Assembly: GCF_036227565.1 (NCBI RefSeq)
Contig: NZ_CP109460.1
Coordinates: 248,001-312,000, forward strand
Direction: 5' to 3'
Length of the DNA stretch: 64,000 nucleotides
DNA from: Streptomyces sp. NBC_01454
GTDB taxonomy: Bacteria; Actinomycetota; Actinomycetes; Streptomycetales; Streptomycetaceae
Program-made: the position numbers and the translations under genes
Notes under the pieces: generated by a model
Databases searched by the model: none
Told to the model about the DNA's origin: nothing
Seen by the model: only the letters and a program-made list of their open reading frames with translations
Shown here: positions 27,525 through 36,730 of the stretch, in pieces
Layout: every line of letters begins with the position of its first letter
Numbering within the stretch: the first letter of the stretch is position 1

Positions 27525-29609
27525 ATGGACACCGAGGGGTTCCAGGCCGATCTCGGCCCGTCCGAAGCCCGCGCCTCGGCCGGGCCGTCGCCGACCCGCG
27601 GCCTGCTGGACGTACTGGCCGTCGCGGCGGTCGTGCTCGACGCGACCGGGCGGATCGTGCTCTGGAGCCCGCAGGCCGAGCAGCTTCTCGGCTACCCCGC
27701 CCAGGAGGCGCTCGGACAGTACGCGGCCCGGCTGCTGGTGGCCGAAGAGGACTTCGACCGCGTACTGGAGCTCTTCGCCCGGGTGATGGAGAGCGGGGAG
27801 ACCTGGGCCGGGATCTTCCCCGTCCGGCACAAGGACGGCAGTACCCGGCTGCTGGAGTTCCGCAACATGCGGCTCACCGACGACAGCGGGGACGTCTACG
27901 CCCTCGGGCTCGCCACCGACCAGGCGATCCTGCGCCAGGTGGAACGGGATGTGGCGCTCTCCACCCGACTCGTCTCGCAATCCCCGATCGGCCTGGCCGT
28001 GCTGGACACCGACCTGCGCTATGTGGCCGTCAATCCGGCGCTCGAGCGCATCAACGGCATGCCCGCACAGGCGCACCTCGGCCGGCGGGTCCGCCAGGCG
28101 CTGCCCTTTCTCGGCGCCAAGGCGGTCGAGGCGGCGATGCGCGAGGTACTGGCCACCGGTGTCCCGCAGGTCGACCGGTCGGTCGTCGGCCGGACCCCCG
28201 CCGACCCCGACCATGATCATGCCTGGTCGGTGTCGTACTACCGGCTGGAGGCTCCGGGCGGCACCGTCCTGGGGGTGGCCGCCTCGGTGATCGACGTCAC
28301 CGACCGGCACCGGGCGGCCACCGAGGCGTACCACGCCCGTCAGCGGCTGGCGCTGATCGCGGATGCCTCCGTGCGCATCGGCACCACTCTCGATCTGGAG
28401 CAGACCGCCCGGGAGCTGGCCGATACCGTCGTTCCCGACCTCGCGGACGTGGCCGCCGTCGACATCCTCGACACCACCCTGCACCACTCCCCCGGCCCCG
28501 GGGGCTCCTCGGGCGGGCAGTCGGTGTTCCGTGCCCTGGCGGTGGCGGCGGCCTACGACACGGAAGCGGTCGGCGCCGCCGATCCCGTCGGCGAACCCGC
28601 CCGGTACGAGGCGGACCGGCTGGTCACCCGGTGCGTCACCACCGGCACCCCGGTCCTCGTGTCGCATGTCGGTGCGGAGGATCTGCCGCGGATCGCCCGG
28701 GACGGGGAGTCCGCGGCCCGTCTGGCCCGGGCCGGGCTGCACTCCTACATGGCGGTGCCGCTGATCGCGCGCGGCACCGTGCTCGGCGCCCTCGACCTCA
28801 AGCGCCTGCGCAACCCGCTGCCGTTCGACGACGACGACCTGGTCCTGGCCGGCGAGTTGGCCAACCGGGCCGCCGTGTCCATCGACAACGCCCGCTGGTA
28901 CCAGCGCGAACGCACCACCGCCCTTACCCTGCAGCGCACCCTGCTGCCGCAGCGTCCGGCGCCCCAGCCGGGGCTGGAGATCGCCTCCCGCTACCAGCCC
29001 GCCGGAGCGGCCAGCGAGGTCGGCGGCGACTGGTTCGACGTCATCCCGCTGACCGGCGACAGGACCGCGCTGGTCGTCGGGGACGTGATGGGCAGCGGGA
29101 TCAACGCGGCGGCCACCATGGGCCAACTGCGCAACACCACGCGCGCGCTGGCCGATCTCGGCCTGGATCCCGCGCAGGTCCTCCAGCACGTCGACCGCAG
29201 CAGCACCGGCCTGGAACAGGCCATCGCCACCTGCGTCTACGCCGTCCACGACCCGCACCGCGGCGAGTGCCGCATCGCGACCGCCGGCCACCTGCCCCCC
29301 GTTCTCCTCCGGCCCGGCCGCGCTCCCGCGCTCCTGGACCTGCCCACCGGTGCCCCGCTCGGCGTGGGTGACGTCACCTTCCACGCGACCACCATCGACC
29401 TGACCCCCGGCGACCAACTCGTCCTCTACACCGACGGCCTGGTCGAAACCCGGGACCAGGACATCGACACCCGGCTCCAGGTCCTGGTCGGCCTGCTGGA
29501 CACCCCCCGGATGAGCCTGGAGGAGACCTGCGACCACCTCCTGCGCACCCTGCGGCACCCCGACGACTACGACGATGTCGCCCTGCTCATCGCCCGCGCC
29601 GTCGGGTAG
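27525..29609 (+). CDS. PAS-PAS-GAF-PP2C (SpoIIE) phosphatase
   Basis: The 694-residue protein has two PAS domains (about 18-130 and 145-265), a GAF domain (about 285-455) and a C-terminal PP2C/SpoIIE domain (about 475-690) with GGDWFDVIPL, VVGDVMGSG, IATAGHLPPVLL, LVLYTDGLVE and DDYDDVALLIARA, including the metal-binding Asp residues. Such proteins dephosphorylate anti-anti-sigma factors. AGGAG is 8 bases before the ATG at 27525; a GTG at 27471 is an alternative. No anti-anti-sigma gene lies beside it. Confidence 0.9.
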   Translation: MDTEGFQADLGPSEARASAGPSPTRGLLDVLAVAAVVLDATGRIVLWSPQAEQLLGYPAQEALGQYAARLLVAEEDFDRVLELFARVMESGETWAGIFPVRHKDGSTRLLEFRNMRLTDDSGDVYALGLATDQAILRQVERDVALSTRLVSQSPIGLAVLDTDLRYVAVNPALERINGMPAQAHLGRRVRQALPFLGAKAVEAAMREVLATGVPQVDRSVVGRTPADPDHDHAWSVSYYRLEAPGGTVLGVAASVIDVTDRHRAATEAYHARQRLALIADASVRIGTTLDLEQTARELADTVVPDLADVAAVDILDTTLHHSPGPGGSSGGQSVFRALAVAAAYDTEAVGAADPVGEPARYEADRLVTRCVTTGTPVLVSHVGAEDLPRIARDGESAARLARAGLHSYMAVPLIARGTVLGALDLKRLRNPLPFDDDDLVLAGELANRAAVSIDNARWYQRERTTALTLQRTLLPQRPAPQPGLEIASRYQPAGAASEVGGDWFDVIPLTGDRTALVVGDVMGSGINAAATMGQLRNTTRALADLGLDPAQVLQHVDRSSTGLEQAIATCVYAVHDPHRGECRIATAGHLPPVLLRPGRAPALLDLPTGAPLGVGDVTFHATTIDLTPGDQLVLYTDGLVETRDQDIDTRLQVLVGLLDTPRMSLEETCDHLLRTLRHPDDYDDVALLIARAVG

Positions 29610-29926
29610 CGGGCATCCCGCCCCTGGTGGCGCCCGATTGCGCGGGGCAAGCGTTCGCCCGGTCTTCACCCGCCGGACCCGGCCGGGAACCTCCGCGGCC
29701 TCTACGGTTACGGCGCCCCATTGCCCCGGTACCGGTGTGGCCCCTGGCCCGCCGGGGCATCACTGAGCTTGCCGGTTCGGCCGCGCTGGTGAACTCCGTC
29801 TGGTGTCAAGGTGGTTGACCAGCAGGTGGGCACCAGCAGCTGGAGCGCCCGCTCGCCTTTGAACCCTTGAACACACCGAACCGACCGAACCGACCGAACC
29901 GACCGAACCGACGATGAGGTGTCCGC
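29610..29926 (+). other. Intergenic stretch with a tandem repeat before the beta-propeller gene
   Basis: These 317 bp contain no gene. The last part carries four copies of a 9-bp unit (29875-29910) ending 16 bp before the next start codon. Confidence 0.6.
29875..29910. repeat. Four tandem copies of ACCGAACCG
   Basis: Four perfect copies of a 9-bp unit lie directly upstream of the ATG at 29927, in the position of the transcript leader. GATGAGG between repeat and start may be the ribosome binding site. Confidence 0.95.
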
Positions 29927-30949
29927 ATGAACCGCACCACCCGCGTGGTCATCCTGCTGGCCGCCGTCGTACTGCTCGGGACCGTGGGCACCGTGGCGGT
30001 GCTGCGCGCCGCCGACCGGTCCGGCTCGCGCGAGCGGGACCAGGCAGGTGGCCCGCCGGTGCGGACGGGTACCGTCGCGCTGCAGTCGTCCGCCGGCCGT
30101 CAGCTGCTGGTGCGCAACCTGGCCTGGGGCCCGCACCGTGACGAAATCGCCGCCGTGCCCGCCGGCCGGCCCTCGGCACCGCGCACCGTTTCCGGCGTCA
30201 AGTGCCTGCGCTTCCACGCGGCCGCGGGCACCGCGATCTGCCTGCAGGCCGAGCACGGCGCACTGCGGGACACCTACCGGGCCGTCGTCCTCGACTCCCG
30301 GCTGCACGAGCGCCGCCACTTCCCGGCCGCCGGCATCCCCACCCGCGCCCGGGTCTCGCCGTCCGGCCATCTCGTCGCATGGACCGTCTTCGTCAGCGGC
30401 GACTCCTACGCGGGCACGAACTTCTCCACCCGCACCGCCCTCGTCGACACCCGCACCTGGGCGATCGACGACAACCTGGAGTCCTTCGCCGTCACCAAGG
30501 ACGGCCGGCCATACCACGCCTCCGACGTCAATGTCTGGGGAGTGACCTTCGCCGACGACCACCGCTTCTACGCCACCCTGGCGACCGGCGGCCGGACCTA
30601 TCTCGTCCGGGGCGATGTCACCGCCCGCACCCTGACCACCCTGCACCGCAACGTCGAATGCCCTTCCCTCTCCCCCGACGGCACCCGCCTCGCCTACAAG
30701 AAGCGGGTGGCCCACGCCTCCCCCGACGCCCCCTGGCGGCTGTACGTCCTCGACCTGCGCAGCATGGCCGAAACCGCCACCACCGAGCATCGCAACATCG
30801 ACGACCAGGCCCTGTGGTCCGACCACTCCACCCTCGTCTACGCCCTCCCCGGCGACTACGGCTCCGATCTGTGGACCGTCCCCGCCGACGGCAAGGGCAC
30901 CCCGCACCGCCTGATGACCTCCGCGCTGGCCCCGGCCTATCCGGGGTGA
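29927..30949 (+). CDS. Membrane-anchored TolB-like beta-propeller protein
   Basis: A 340-residue protein with an N-terminal membrane anchor (VVILLAAVVLLGTVGTVAVL, about 7-26) and an extracytoplasmic domain with repeated propeller-blade motifs: TRARVSPSGHLVAWTVF, CPSLSPDGTRLAYKKR and DDQALWSDHSTLVYALPG, each of the SPDG-x-x-(I/L)A(Y/W) type of TolB/WD40-like repeats. The conserved DSYAGTNFSTRT segment lies mid-protein. Likely a surface protein of unknown binding partner. ATG 29927 is preceded by the 9-bp tandem repeat. Confidence 0.75.
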   Translation: MNRTTRVVILLAAVVLLGTVGTVAVLRAADRSGSRERDQAGGPPVRTGTVALQSSAGRQLLVRNLAWGPHRDEIAAVPAGRPSAPRTVSGVKCLRFHAAAGTAICLQAEHGALRDTYRAVVLDSRLHERRHFPAAGIPTRARVSPSGHLVAWTVFVSGDSYAGTNFSTRTALVDTRTWAIDDNLESFAVTKDGRPYHASDVNVWGVTFADDHRFYATLATGGRTYLVRGDVTARTLTTLHRNVECPSLSPDGTRLAYKKRVAHASPDAPWRLYVLDLRSMAETATTEHRNIDDQALWSDHSTLVYALPGDYGSDLWTVPADGKGTPHRLMTSALAPAYPG

Positions 30950-31034
30950 GGAGCCGGTTGCGGCGCTGCCGCCCGTACGGGCCCGGAGACCAGTCCGCCA
31001 CCGACAACCGGCCGCCCGCCGAGGACCGTTCCGG

Positions 31035-31766
31035 TCACTTCCGGCGGGCGATCGTGATGATCTCCCGGCTCGTTCCCGTGACCGGGCCGCGGTCCCAGTC
31101 GCCGTAGCGGCCCTCGAGGGCGAAGCCCGCCTCGGCGAGGAACACGTCGAGCGCCGCCACCTCGAGGAAGCGCAGGGTCGTGCGGTCGACGCGGAGCACG
31201 CTGCCGTCGGGCTCCGCCGTCGTGCCGGTGAAGGTGACCAGGTCACCGGTGACGGACTCGACGCGGTGCCAGACCCGCAGGGCGCGTCCGGCCGGGCCGG
31301 TGAGGTCGCGGGCGTCCGACGGGTTCCAGTCCTGCCAGGCACGTGCCTGCGGGCGCCGGGTCTCGAAGACGAAACGGCCGCCCGGGCGCAGCGCCGCACC
31401 GATCGCGGCGAGCGAGGCGCGCAGTTCCTCGTCGGTGACCAGACACTGGAAGGCGTGCCCGGTCATCGTCGCGAGCTCGAACGTGGCCTCCGGCGCGGCG
31501 TCCGCCGCGGTGCCCTCGGCCCATTCGATGTCGGTACGACGCCGGGCCCTGGCCAGCGCGGCCCGGTCCGGGTCGAGGCCGACGAGACGGCCGGTGTGGC
31601 CGTGCTCGCGCGCCCAGTGCAGCATGGCGCCGGTCCCGCAGCCGACGTCCAGCACCGATTCGGCGGCCCTGACCAGCTCGTCGTAGAAGCGGTCACTGGA
31701 CCGGCTCCCGGGTTCCCACGGATTCAGCAGGTCATACAGCGCGGCGGCATCGGCGTCCGAGTACAT
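31035..31766 (-). CDS. Class I SAM-dependent methyltransferase
   Basis: A 243-residue methyltransferase with motif I VLDVGCGTGAML (about 43-54), the acidic end of strand 2 (GLDPDRAAL, about 66-74) and a post-motif MTGHAFQCL. The start MYSDADAAALYDLLNPW is typical of a small-molecule methyltransferase subgroup. ATG 31766 is chosen; the frame continues upstream without similarity. It ends close to the convergent beta-propeller gene and is divergent from the dehydrogenase gene. The substrate is unknown. Confidence 0.85.
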   Translation of the reverse strand: MYSDADAAALYDLLNPWEPGSRSSDRFYDELVRAAESVLDVGCGTGAMLHWAREHGHTGRLVGLDPDRAALARARRRTDIEWAEGTAADAAPEATFELATMTGHAFQCLVTDEELRASLAAIGAALRPGGRFVFETRRPQARAWQDWNPSDARDLTGPAGRALRVWHRVESVTGDLVTFTGTTAEPDGSVLRVDRTTLRFLEVAALDVFLAEAGFALEGRYGDWDRGPVTGTSREIITIARRK

Positions 31767-31941
31767 CACGACAGTGTCCACCGGCCGTCGACAGCGCCCC
31801 ACTGCATTCCACGACAGGCCACTTGAGGGCCGTTCGGACCGCCCCGCCACCTCGCCACCGGCCACAACGGTGACTGGTGGTCGCCACACCAGGATCAGCA
31901 CGCACTCCCGTTCACGTACCGGGCCCGCCATGATCGCGGGC

Positions 31942-32754
31942 ATGAGCACACACACCACCTTGATCACCGGCGCGACCCAGGGGCTGGGCCGCGGTATCGC
32001 GCTCGACCTGGCCCCCCGTGGCGGCACCCTGCTGCTGCACGGCCGCGACCGCACGCGTCTGGATGCCGTCGCGGATCAGGTACGGACGATCGCACCGGGC
32101 ACCACCGTCCGGACCTACCTCGCCGACCTGGCCGACCTGGACCAGGTCCATGCGATGGCCGACCGGATCCGCGCGACCGAACCCCGGCTCGACGCGCTGG
32201 TCAACAACGCGGTCGCGGGCGGGGGCACCGAGCCGCTGCGACGGGAGCTGAGCCGGCAGGGGCACGAGCTGCGGTTCGCCGTGAACCACCTCGCCCCCTA
32301 CGCCCTCCTCCGCGATCTGCTGCCGCTGCTCATCGCCTCGGCCCCCGCCCGGGTGGTCAATGTCGCGTCGATCGGCCAGGAGGCCATCGACTTCGACAAC
32401 GTCATGCTGGAGCGCGACTACGAGGGACTGCGCGCCTACTGCCGCAGCAAGCTCGCGATGATCATGACGACCTTCGAGCTGGCCGCCGAACTCGACGGCA
32501 CCGGCGTCACCGTGAACACCCTGCACCCGGCCCATCTGATGGACACCGAGGGCGTGCGCGCCTATGGCCTGACGCCCGCGGTGGGCATCGAAGAGGGGGT
32601 ACGGCCGACCGTACGGCTGCTTCTCGACCCCGCCCTCGCCTCCACCACGGGCCGCTACTTCGACCGTTTCACCGAGACCCGGGCGCACGACCAGGCATAC
32701 GACGCCCGCGCCCGGGAACGCCTGATGACCTTGACGCACGCCCTGCTCCGCTGA
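31942..32754 (+). CDS. Short-chain dehydrogenase/reductase
   Basis: A 270-residue SDR with nucleotide-binding TGATQGLG (about 8-15), NNAV (about 90-93), catalytic Ser in NVASIGQ and the Tyr-x-x-x-Lys pair YCRSK (about 165-169). The C-terminal part resembles retinol-dehydrogenase-like SDRs with a longer insertion (EAIDFDNVMLERDYEGL) before the catalytic Tyr. ATG 31942 gives the usual short N terminus; ATG 31930 is an alternative. Substrate unknown. Confidence 0.88.
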   Translation: MSTHTTLITGATQGLGRGIALDLAPRGGTLLLHGRDRTRLDAVADQVRTIAPGTTVRTYLADLADLDQVHAMADRIRATEPRLDALVNNAVAGGGTEPLRRELSRQGHELRFAVNHLAPYALLRDLLPLLIASAPARVVNVASIGQEAIDFDNVMLERDYEGLRAYCRSKLAMIMTTFELAAELDGTGVTVNTLHPAHLMDTEGVRAYGLTPAVGIEEGVRPTVRLLLDPALASTTGRYFDRFTETRAHDQAYDARARERLMTLTHALLR

Positions 32755-32876
32755 GACCGAGCGCCGTGCGTCCGTCCCGGCAGGGCGCTTCCCCGCACCG
32801 CGTCGTCGCAGGTCACCCGGTGGGGCGTCGCACGATTGCGTCACCTTCCGCCGGTCACCGCGGGCTCGTGCCCACG

Positions 32877-33509
32877 TCAGGGCCGGTAGATGCATGCCGC
32901 CAGCCGCGCGTGCCGCTTCCAGCCCAGCGTCTCGTACAGCGCGCGTCCGTCGTCGGTCGCCCCCAGGACACCGAGCGACGCGCCCTCGGCCACGGCGTGG
33001 TCGGCGAGCGCCCGCATCACGAAGTCGCCCAGGCCGCGGCGGCGATGGGCGTCCTCGGTCCGGACGCAGTCGACGACCGCGGCCGGCCCGAGGAGGGCCA
33101 TCCGGCCGTCGGCGGCACACTCGCCCGCCGCATCGAGCACCCGGACGTGGCGGACGCCCTCACGGGTCTCCGTGGTCACAGTGTAGCCCTCGGGCACCGT
33201 CGGCTCCGTGGCACACAGGTCGGTTGCCATCAGATGGCCCGCCTCGTCCCGGTCCACCACCCAGTCCCGCGACAGCCAGTCCCCCACCTTCTCCGGCTCC
33301 ATGGGCACCTTGAGCCAGGTGTGCGGCACGGTCACCGACGCGGCGGCCGCCCGCACCGCGGACTCCTCGGCGTCGGGCAGCACATGACGCCCCACCTGAC
33401 CGGGCTTGCCGACGTCGATATAGAGCCCCCAGGGCAGCTCGACCGGCCGCGGCCGGCGCCGCGACACCACCCAGCCGGACACCCACACCCTGACAAGTTC
33501 CGGAACCAT
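32877..33509 (-). CDS. GNAT-family N-acetyltransferase, paralogue of the island copy
   Basis: A 210-residue acetyltransferase with HRRRGLGDFVMRAL (acetyl-CoA loop) and LGATDDGRALYETLGWKRH. It aligns end to end with the product at 11152-11781: shared blocks include GRHVLP(D/E)AEE, AAASV(T/S)VP, VRVLDAAGE and the C-terminal YRP. The leader before ATG 33509 is also nearly the same. This chromosomal copy may be the source of the island copy, or the reverse. Confidence 0.85.
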   Translation of the reverse strand: MVPELVRVWVSGWVVSRRRPRPVELPWGLYIDVGKPGQVGRHVLPDAEESAVRAAAASVTVPHTWLKVPMEPEKVGDWLSRDWVVDRDEAGHLMATDLCATEPTVPEGYTVTTETREGVRHVRVLDAAGECAADGRMALLGPAAVVDCVRTEDAHRRRGLGDFVMRALADHAVAEGASLGVLGATDDGRALYETLGWKRHARLAACIYRP

Positions 33510-33696
33510 CAAGCCCTCCCCGGTAATAGCTGCTTGGCGTGTGCACATGTTACACAGCGGCAACGGTCCCGGCATCAGGTTTTGTTTCCACTCCGAATAA
33601 ACTCCGTCCCTCCGCGCCGAGTTGGGCCACTCCGGCGAAGAGCACGGGTCGCGACGGGGTGTCCTCGCGCGCCCGCCTCGGCACTACAGTGAACCG

Positions 33697-34122
33697 GTGA
33701 CCGACTCCTGGACAGCCACCGACACGGGAGTGCTGACGCTTCCCTCCGGACGCCTTATCCGGGGGCGCGCCTTGCGCCGACCGCTGCCCGACGGCCCCCC
33801 ACCGCACTTCACGGTCCGCCTGCTTGGCACGCAGCCTCCCCCGCTCTCCTGGGAATCCCGGTGGCTGCGCTGGCCTGACTTCCGGCTGCCCGTCAACCGT
33901 GCGGAGGCACTGCAGACGCTCCGCGAGGTGTGGGCCCGTGCCGTGGCCGAGCGCGTGGAGGTCGCCTGCGCCGGCGGCCGCGGCCGCACCGGCACCGCCC
34001 TAGCCTGCCTCGCCGTCCTGGACGGCGTACCGCCAGCCCAGGCCGTGGCATTCGTGCGGCGGAACTATGACGCCCACGCCGTCGAAACCCCCTGGCAAAA
34101 GCGCTACGTCCGCCGTTTTTGA
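33697..34122 (+). CDS. Protein-tyrosine-phosphatase-like protein
   Basis: The 141-residue product carries the phosphatase P-loop CAGGRGR (C91-x5-R97) followed by TGTALACLAVLDG, and WPDFRLP with the likely general-acid Asp near 61. This is the core of a dual-specificity/tyrosine phosphatase domain; the length is short for the family. The GTG at 33697 is chosen because similarity begins there. It lies between the GNAT gene and the Imm-5-like gene, with no evident operon partner. Confidence 0.75.
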   Translation: MTDSWTATDTGVLTLPSGRLIRGRALRRPLPDGPPPHFTVRLLGTQPPPLSWESRWLRWPDFRLPVNRAEALQTLREVWARAVAERVEVACAGGRGRTGTALACLAVLDGVPPAQAVAFVRRNYDAHAVETPWQKRYVRRF

Positions 34123-34205
34123 CCTCGCGGACCGCGGGCGCGACAGTCCGAACGACCAGGTTCGACCATCCCCGGCACAGGGACGACCTGCGGCAAGATG
34201 GGCCC

Positions 34206-34739
34206 GTGCCCACTGAACCGGACGAGATCGAGCTGACGGAACACGAACTTCGCGACATCGCGGGCTACGCGGCCGACGGTGCGCGCAGGGTGCTGGCGCT
34301 CTTCGAAGAGATGCATCCTGCTGACCCGCGTCCCCGCGCCGCCATCGAGGCAGCGGACGCCTTCGCCGCCGGCGGCCGCCGCACGGGCGCCCTGCGGCAG
34401 AGCGCGTGGGCGGCGTACCGAGCGGCGCAGCAAGCCGCTTCCCCCGCTGTGGTCGACGCGGCCCGAGCGGCGAGCCATGCGGCCGCCGCCGCGTACCTTC
34501 ATCCCAAGGCAAGCGCCCATCAGGTGAAACACATACTCGGTGCGGCAGCACATGCGGCACGAGCCGAAGAACTGGCATGCGCAGCGGACCCGCGCGTCAC
34601 CGCGGGGACCCTCGACTGGGCGCGTGAGCACGCCCCCACAGCGGTCACCGCGGTACTCGGCCGACTGCCGGCCGCACCTCCCGGAGGCGGGCGGGTGGGA
34701 GAGATCCTTCGCGATCTCGACGCCGCTCTCCGCGCCTGA
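34206..34739 (+). CDS. Imm-5-like putative immunity protein
   Basis: A 177-residue, Ala-rich helical protein with ELTEHELRDIAGYAADGARRVL, EEMHPADPRPRAAIEAADAF, then AAAAAYLHPKASAHQVKHILGAAAHAA. This is the pattern of proteins annotated as putative immunity protein of the Imm-5 type. Such proteins are proposed to protect against polymorphic toxins, but no toxin gene is next to it, so the role here is unproven. The GTG at 34206 is chosen; the ribosome binding site is weak. Confidence 0.7.
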   Translation: MPTEPDEIELTEHELRDIAGYAADGARRVLALFEEMHPADPRPRAAIEAADAFAAGGRRTGALRQSAWAAYRAAQQAASPAVVDAARAASHAAAAAYLHPKASAHQVKHILGAAAHAARAEELACAADPRVTAGTLDWAREHAPTAVTAVLGRLPAAPPGGGRVGEILRDLDAALRA

Positions 34740-34821
34740 GGACCCCGAGCACCACGCCGCCCTGCCGCACCACCTCCCGTGGCGCAGCAGGGCGTTGCGC
34801 GTCTCCGGCGTGACGGCCGGG

Positions 34822-35898
34822 TCAGCCGAGGTGCGTTCCGGTCTCCTCCAGGGCCTCGCGCACCGGCTGGTAGTAGCTCTGGCCGGCCGTGGCACAGTCG
34901 CCCCGGCCGCCCGAGGTCAGGCCCAGCGCGGCCTCGTCCTCGAAGAGCGCGCCACCGCTGTCGCCGGCCTCCGCGCAGATACTGGTCTGGATCAGTCCGT
35001 CGACCGTCCCCTCCTGGTAGTTGGCCGTCGCGTCGATCGCGAGGACGTCCCCCTCACGCAGGTGGGTGGTACTGCCGCTGCGCGCCACACGCTGGCCCAC
35101 GATCGGGTCGTCGGCCTCGGTGATCTCCTGTGAGTCGCCGTCGTAGAGGTCGACGGCGCTGGGGTGCTCGATGTCGTCGTCGGTGTACCGCGCGATGCCG
35201 AAGTCGTTACCGGGGAAGTCGCTGGAGACCGTCTTCGCGATCTCGGGTCCGCCCTGTGTGTCGGACCAGGTCCGCATGGCACTGGTGCAGTGCCCGGCGG
35301 TCAGGAAGTACGGCTTTCCGCCCTTGGTGACATTGAAGCCCAGCGAGCAGCGTGCGCCGGGCCCCCAAATGGCGTCGCCCCCGTCGATCAGCGGCCGGAG
35401 TTGGCCCGCCGACCGCTGGAGGGCGGCGCGGTCACCGAGCGAGGAGACGACCGTCGTCAGCTGCCGCAGCTTGCGGCCCTGGACGGTTCGGTCCGCGACG
35501 ACGATCACCCGGTTGGCCTTGGGATCCATCGCCCAGGCCGTGCCGGGGATGGTGGCCTTTTCCCGGAGGGTGGCGCGGGCGGCGTCCAGCGAGGCGAGGG
35601 AATGCCGGACGACCCGGGGCTCGGCGCCGGCCACCCGGACCGTGCCCGCGGCGGCCCGATCGGTGACATTGACGACGAGACGGTGGTTCCTGGCGTCGTA
35701 ATAGGCGCCGGCCCCGCGCGCGCCGAGGGCGGCACTGAGGGCCTTGGCGCGCTGCACGGCGGCGGCTGACGATTGGGGGTCGGGCCCCTGGACGGGAGCG
35801 GCCTCGGCGCTCGGCAGGGTGAGTGCGGCGGCGATCAGGGCCACCGCACCGGCACCGGCGAGGAGGGTGCGGGGCGTAGGTGCGCTTGTGTGCTTCAA
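34822..35898 (-). CDS. Secreted S1-family (chymotrypsin-like) serine protease with propeptide
   Basis: The 358-residue preproprotein has a signal sequence ending near ALTLPSAEA (about 33), a propeptide of about 130 residues that resembles the alpha-lytic/SGP pro-region, and a mature protease with the triad in YFLTAGHC (His), NDFGIARY (Asp) and CAEAGDSGGALF (Ser). Paired cysteines lie around the His and Ser loops. The TTG at 35898, preceded by AGAGGTG, gives the typical LKHT start of Streptomyces proteases of this group. It is convergent with the Imm-5-like gene. Confidence 0.9.
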   Translation of the reverse strand: MKHTSAPTPRTLLAGAGAVALIAAALTLPSAEAAPVQGPDPQSSAAAVQRAKALSAALGARGAGAYYDARNHRLVVNVTDRAAAGTVRVAGAEPRVVRHSLASLDAARATLREKATIPGTAWAMDPKANRVIVVADRTVQGRKLRQLTTVVSSLGDRAALQRSAGQLRPLIDGGDAIWGPGARCSLGFNVTKGGKPYFLTAGHCTSAMRTWSDTQGGPEIAKTVSSDFPGNDFGIARYTDDDIEHPSAVDLYDGDSQEITEADDPIVGQRVARSGSTTHLREGDVLAIDATANYQEGTVDGLIQTSICAEAGDSGGALFEDEAALGLTSGGRGDCATAGQSYYQPVREALEETGTHLG

Positions 35899-36730
35899 CT
35901 CAACACCTCTGGTGGGGGTGGGCCATCGGGGCGCCCCGCCCTCGGAAGGTGTCGGCGCCACAAGCGGCCTGTGAGGGCGTGGCACGGCGGCGCGGAGCCA
36001 TTCTGGACTGCCACCGCGCCGCACTGCGCCCGCCCGGCCACGGGTCCGCAGGAATCACCTGTACGGCCCCGGGCCCGCACCGCCCGCGAACCGGTCGGCG
36101 GCAGCCACATTCCTGCTACCTGGTGCGATGCGTCTCTCCGGCCGGGAACCCGTACGGCGGATCAGGCGCAGCGGCCGCCGCGGGACGTCGTGGAACGGCG
36201 CGTGCCCGGGTGTCGGCCGGGGCCTGCGGGGCGCAGGACGGTGCCGGGGCCGGGCAGGTCTGCGGGAGCCGGCGGGGCGGGCGCGGCGTGGCGGTCCGGG
36301 GCGCCGTGATCTGCGCGTCCGGCGCGTCTTTCACGAACCAGGCGCGTGCCGGCAGGACTTGGGCGACAAACACCGGAGGGACCACCGACCGGCGACCAGA
36401 CGGGGTTGTGCCCGCGCCCCCTCTCCCGGACGCGCTTCCCCCGCGAAAGGACCGTGCATGACCGGGGCGTTGCCCCCACGACTCCTCTCCGCCGCCCACG
36501 GAGGAAACACGCCACGCCGCGATCGTGGCACTCCTGGAGAAATCCCCATCAAGTTGCGACAGATGGGACAGCAGATACGTGAGATGTCGCTTTCTTCCGC
36601 GTTCTGTATGCATTGCGTAAAGCCATTGGTGTTGACCGGATTTGGTGGGCGTCACCGGTGCATGGTCATTCATGCCCGGCCGTCGGCAGGGCATCTCGCA
36701 CCACGGCAATGCAGAAAGGCACGATCCTCA
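35899..36730. other. 832-bp intergenic stretch
   Basis: Frames in this stretch show no protein family or Streptomyces codon pattern that I trust. The right third (about 36530-36730) is lower in GC and contains TTGACC (36632-36637), and probably carries the promoter and leader of the small secreted protein gene. The left part should hold the protease promoter. Confidence 0.5.

Noticed and set aside
34141..34205. GGTTCGA box suggestive of a tRNA T-arm
   Set aside because: No acceptor stem or anticodon arm can be formed around it.
36608..36620. 13-mer shared with the IS982 remnant at 48487
   Set aside because: No similarity continues on either side, so it may be chance; noted only as a comment in a finding.
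36116..36709. Minus-strand frame of 197 codons before the small secreted gene
   Set aside because: No family and no consistent GC3 pattern; its first part lies in promoter-like low-GC DNA.
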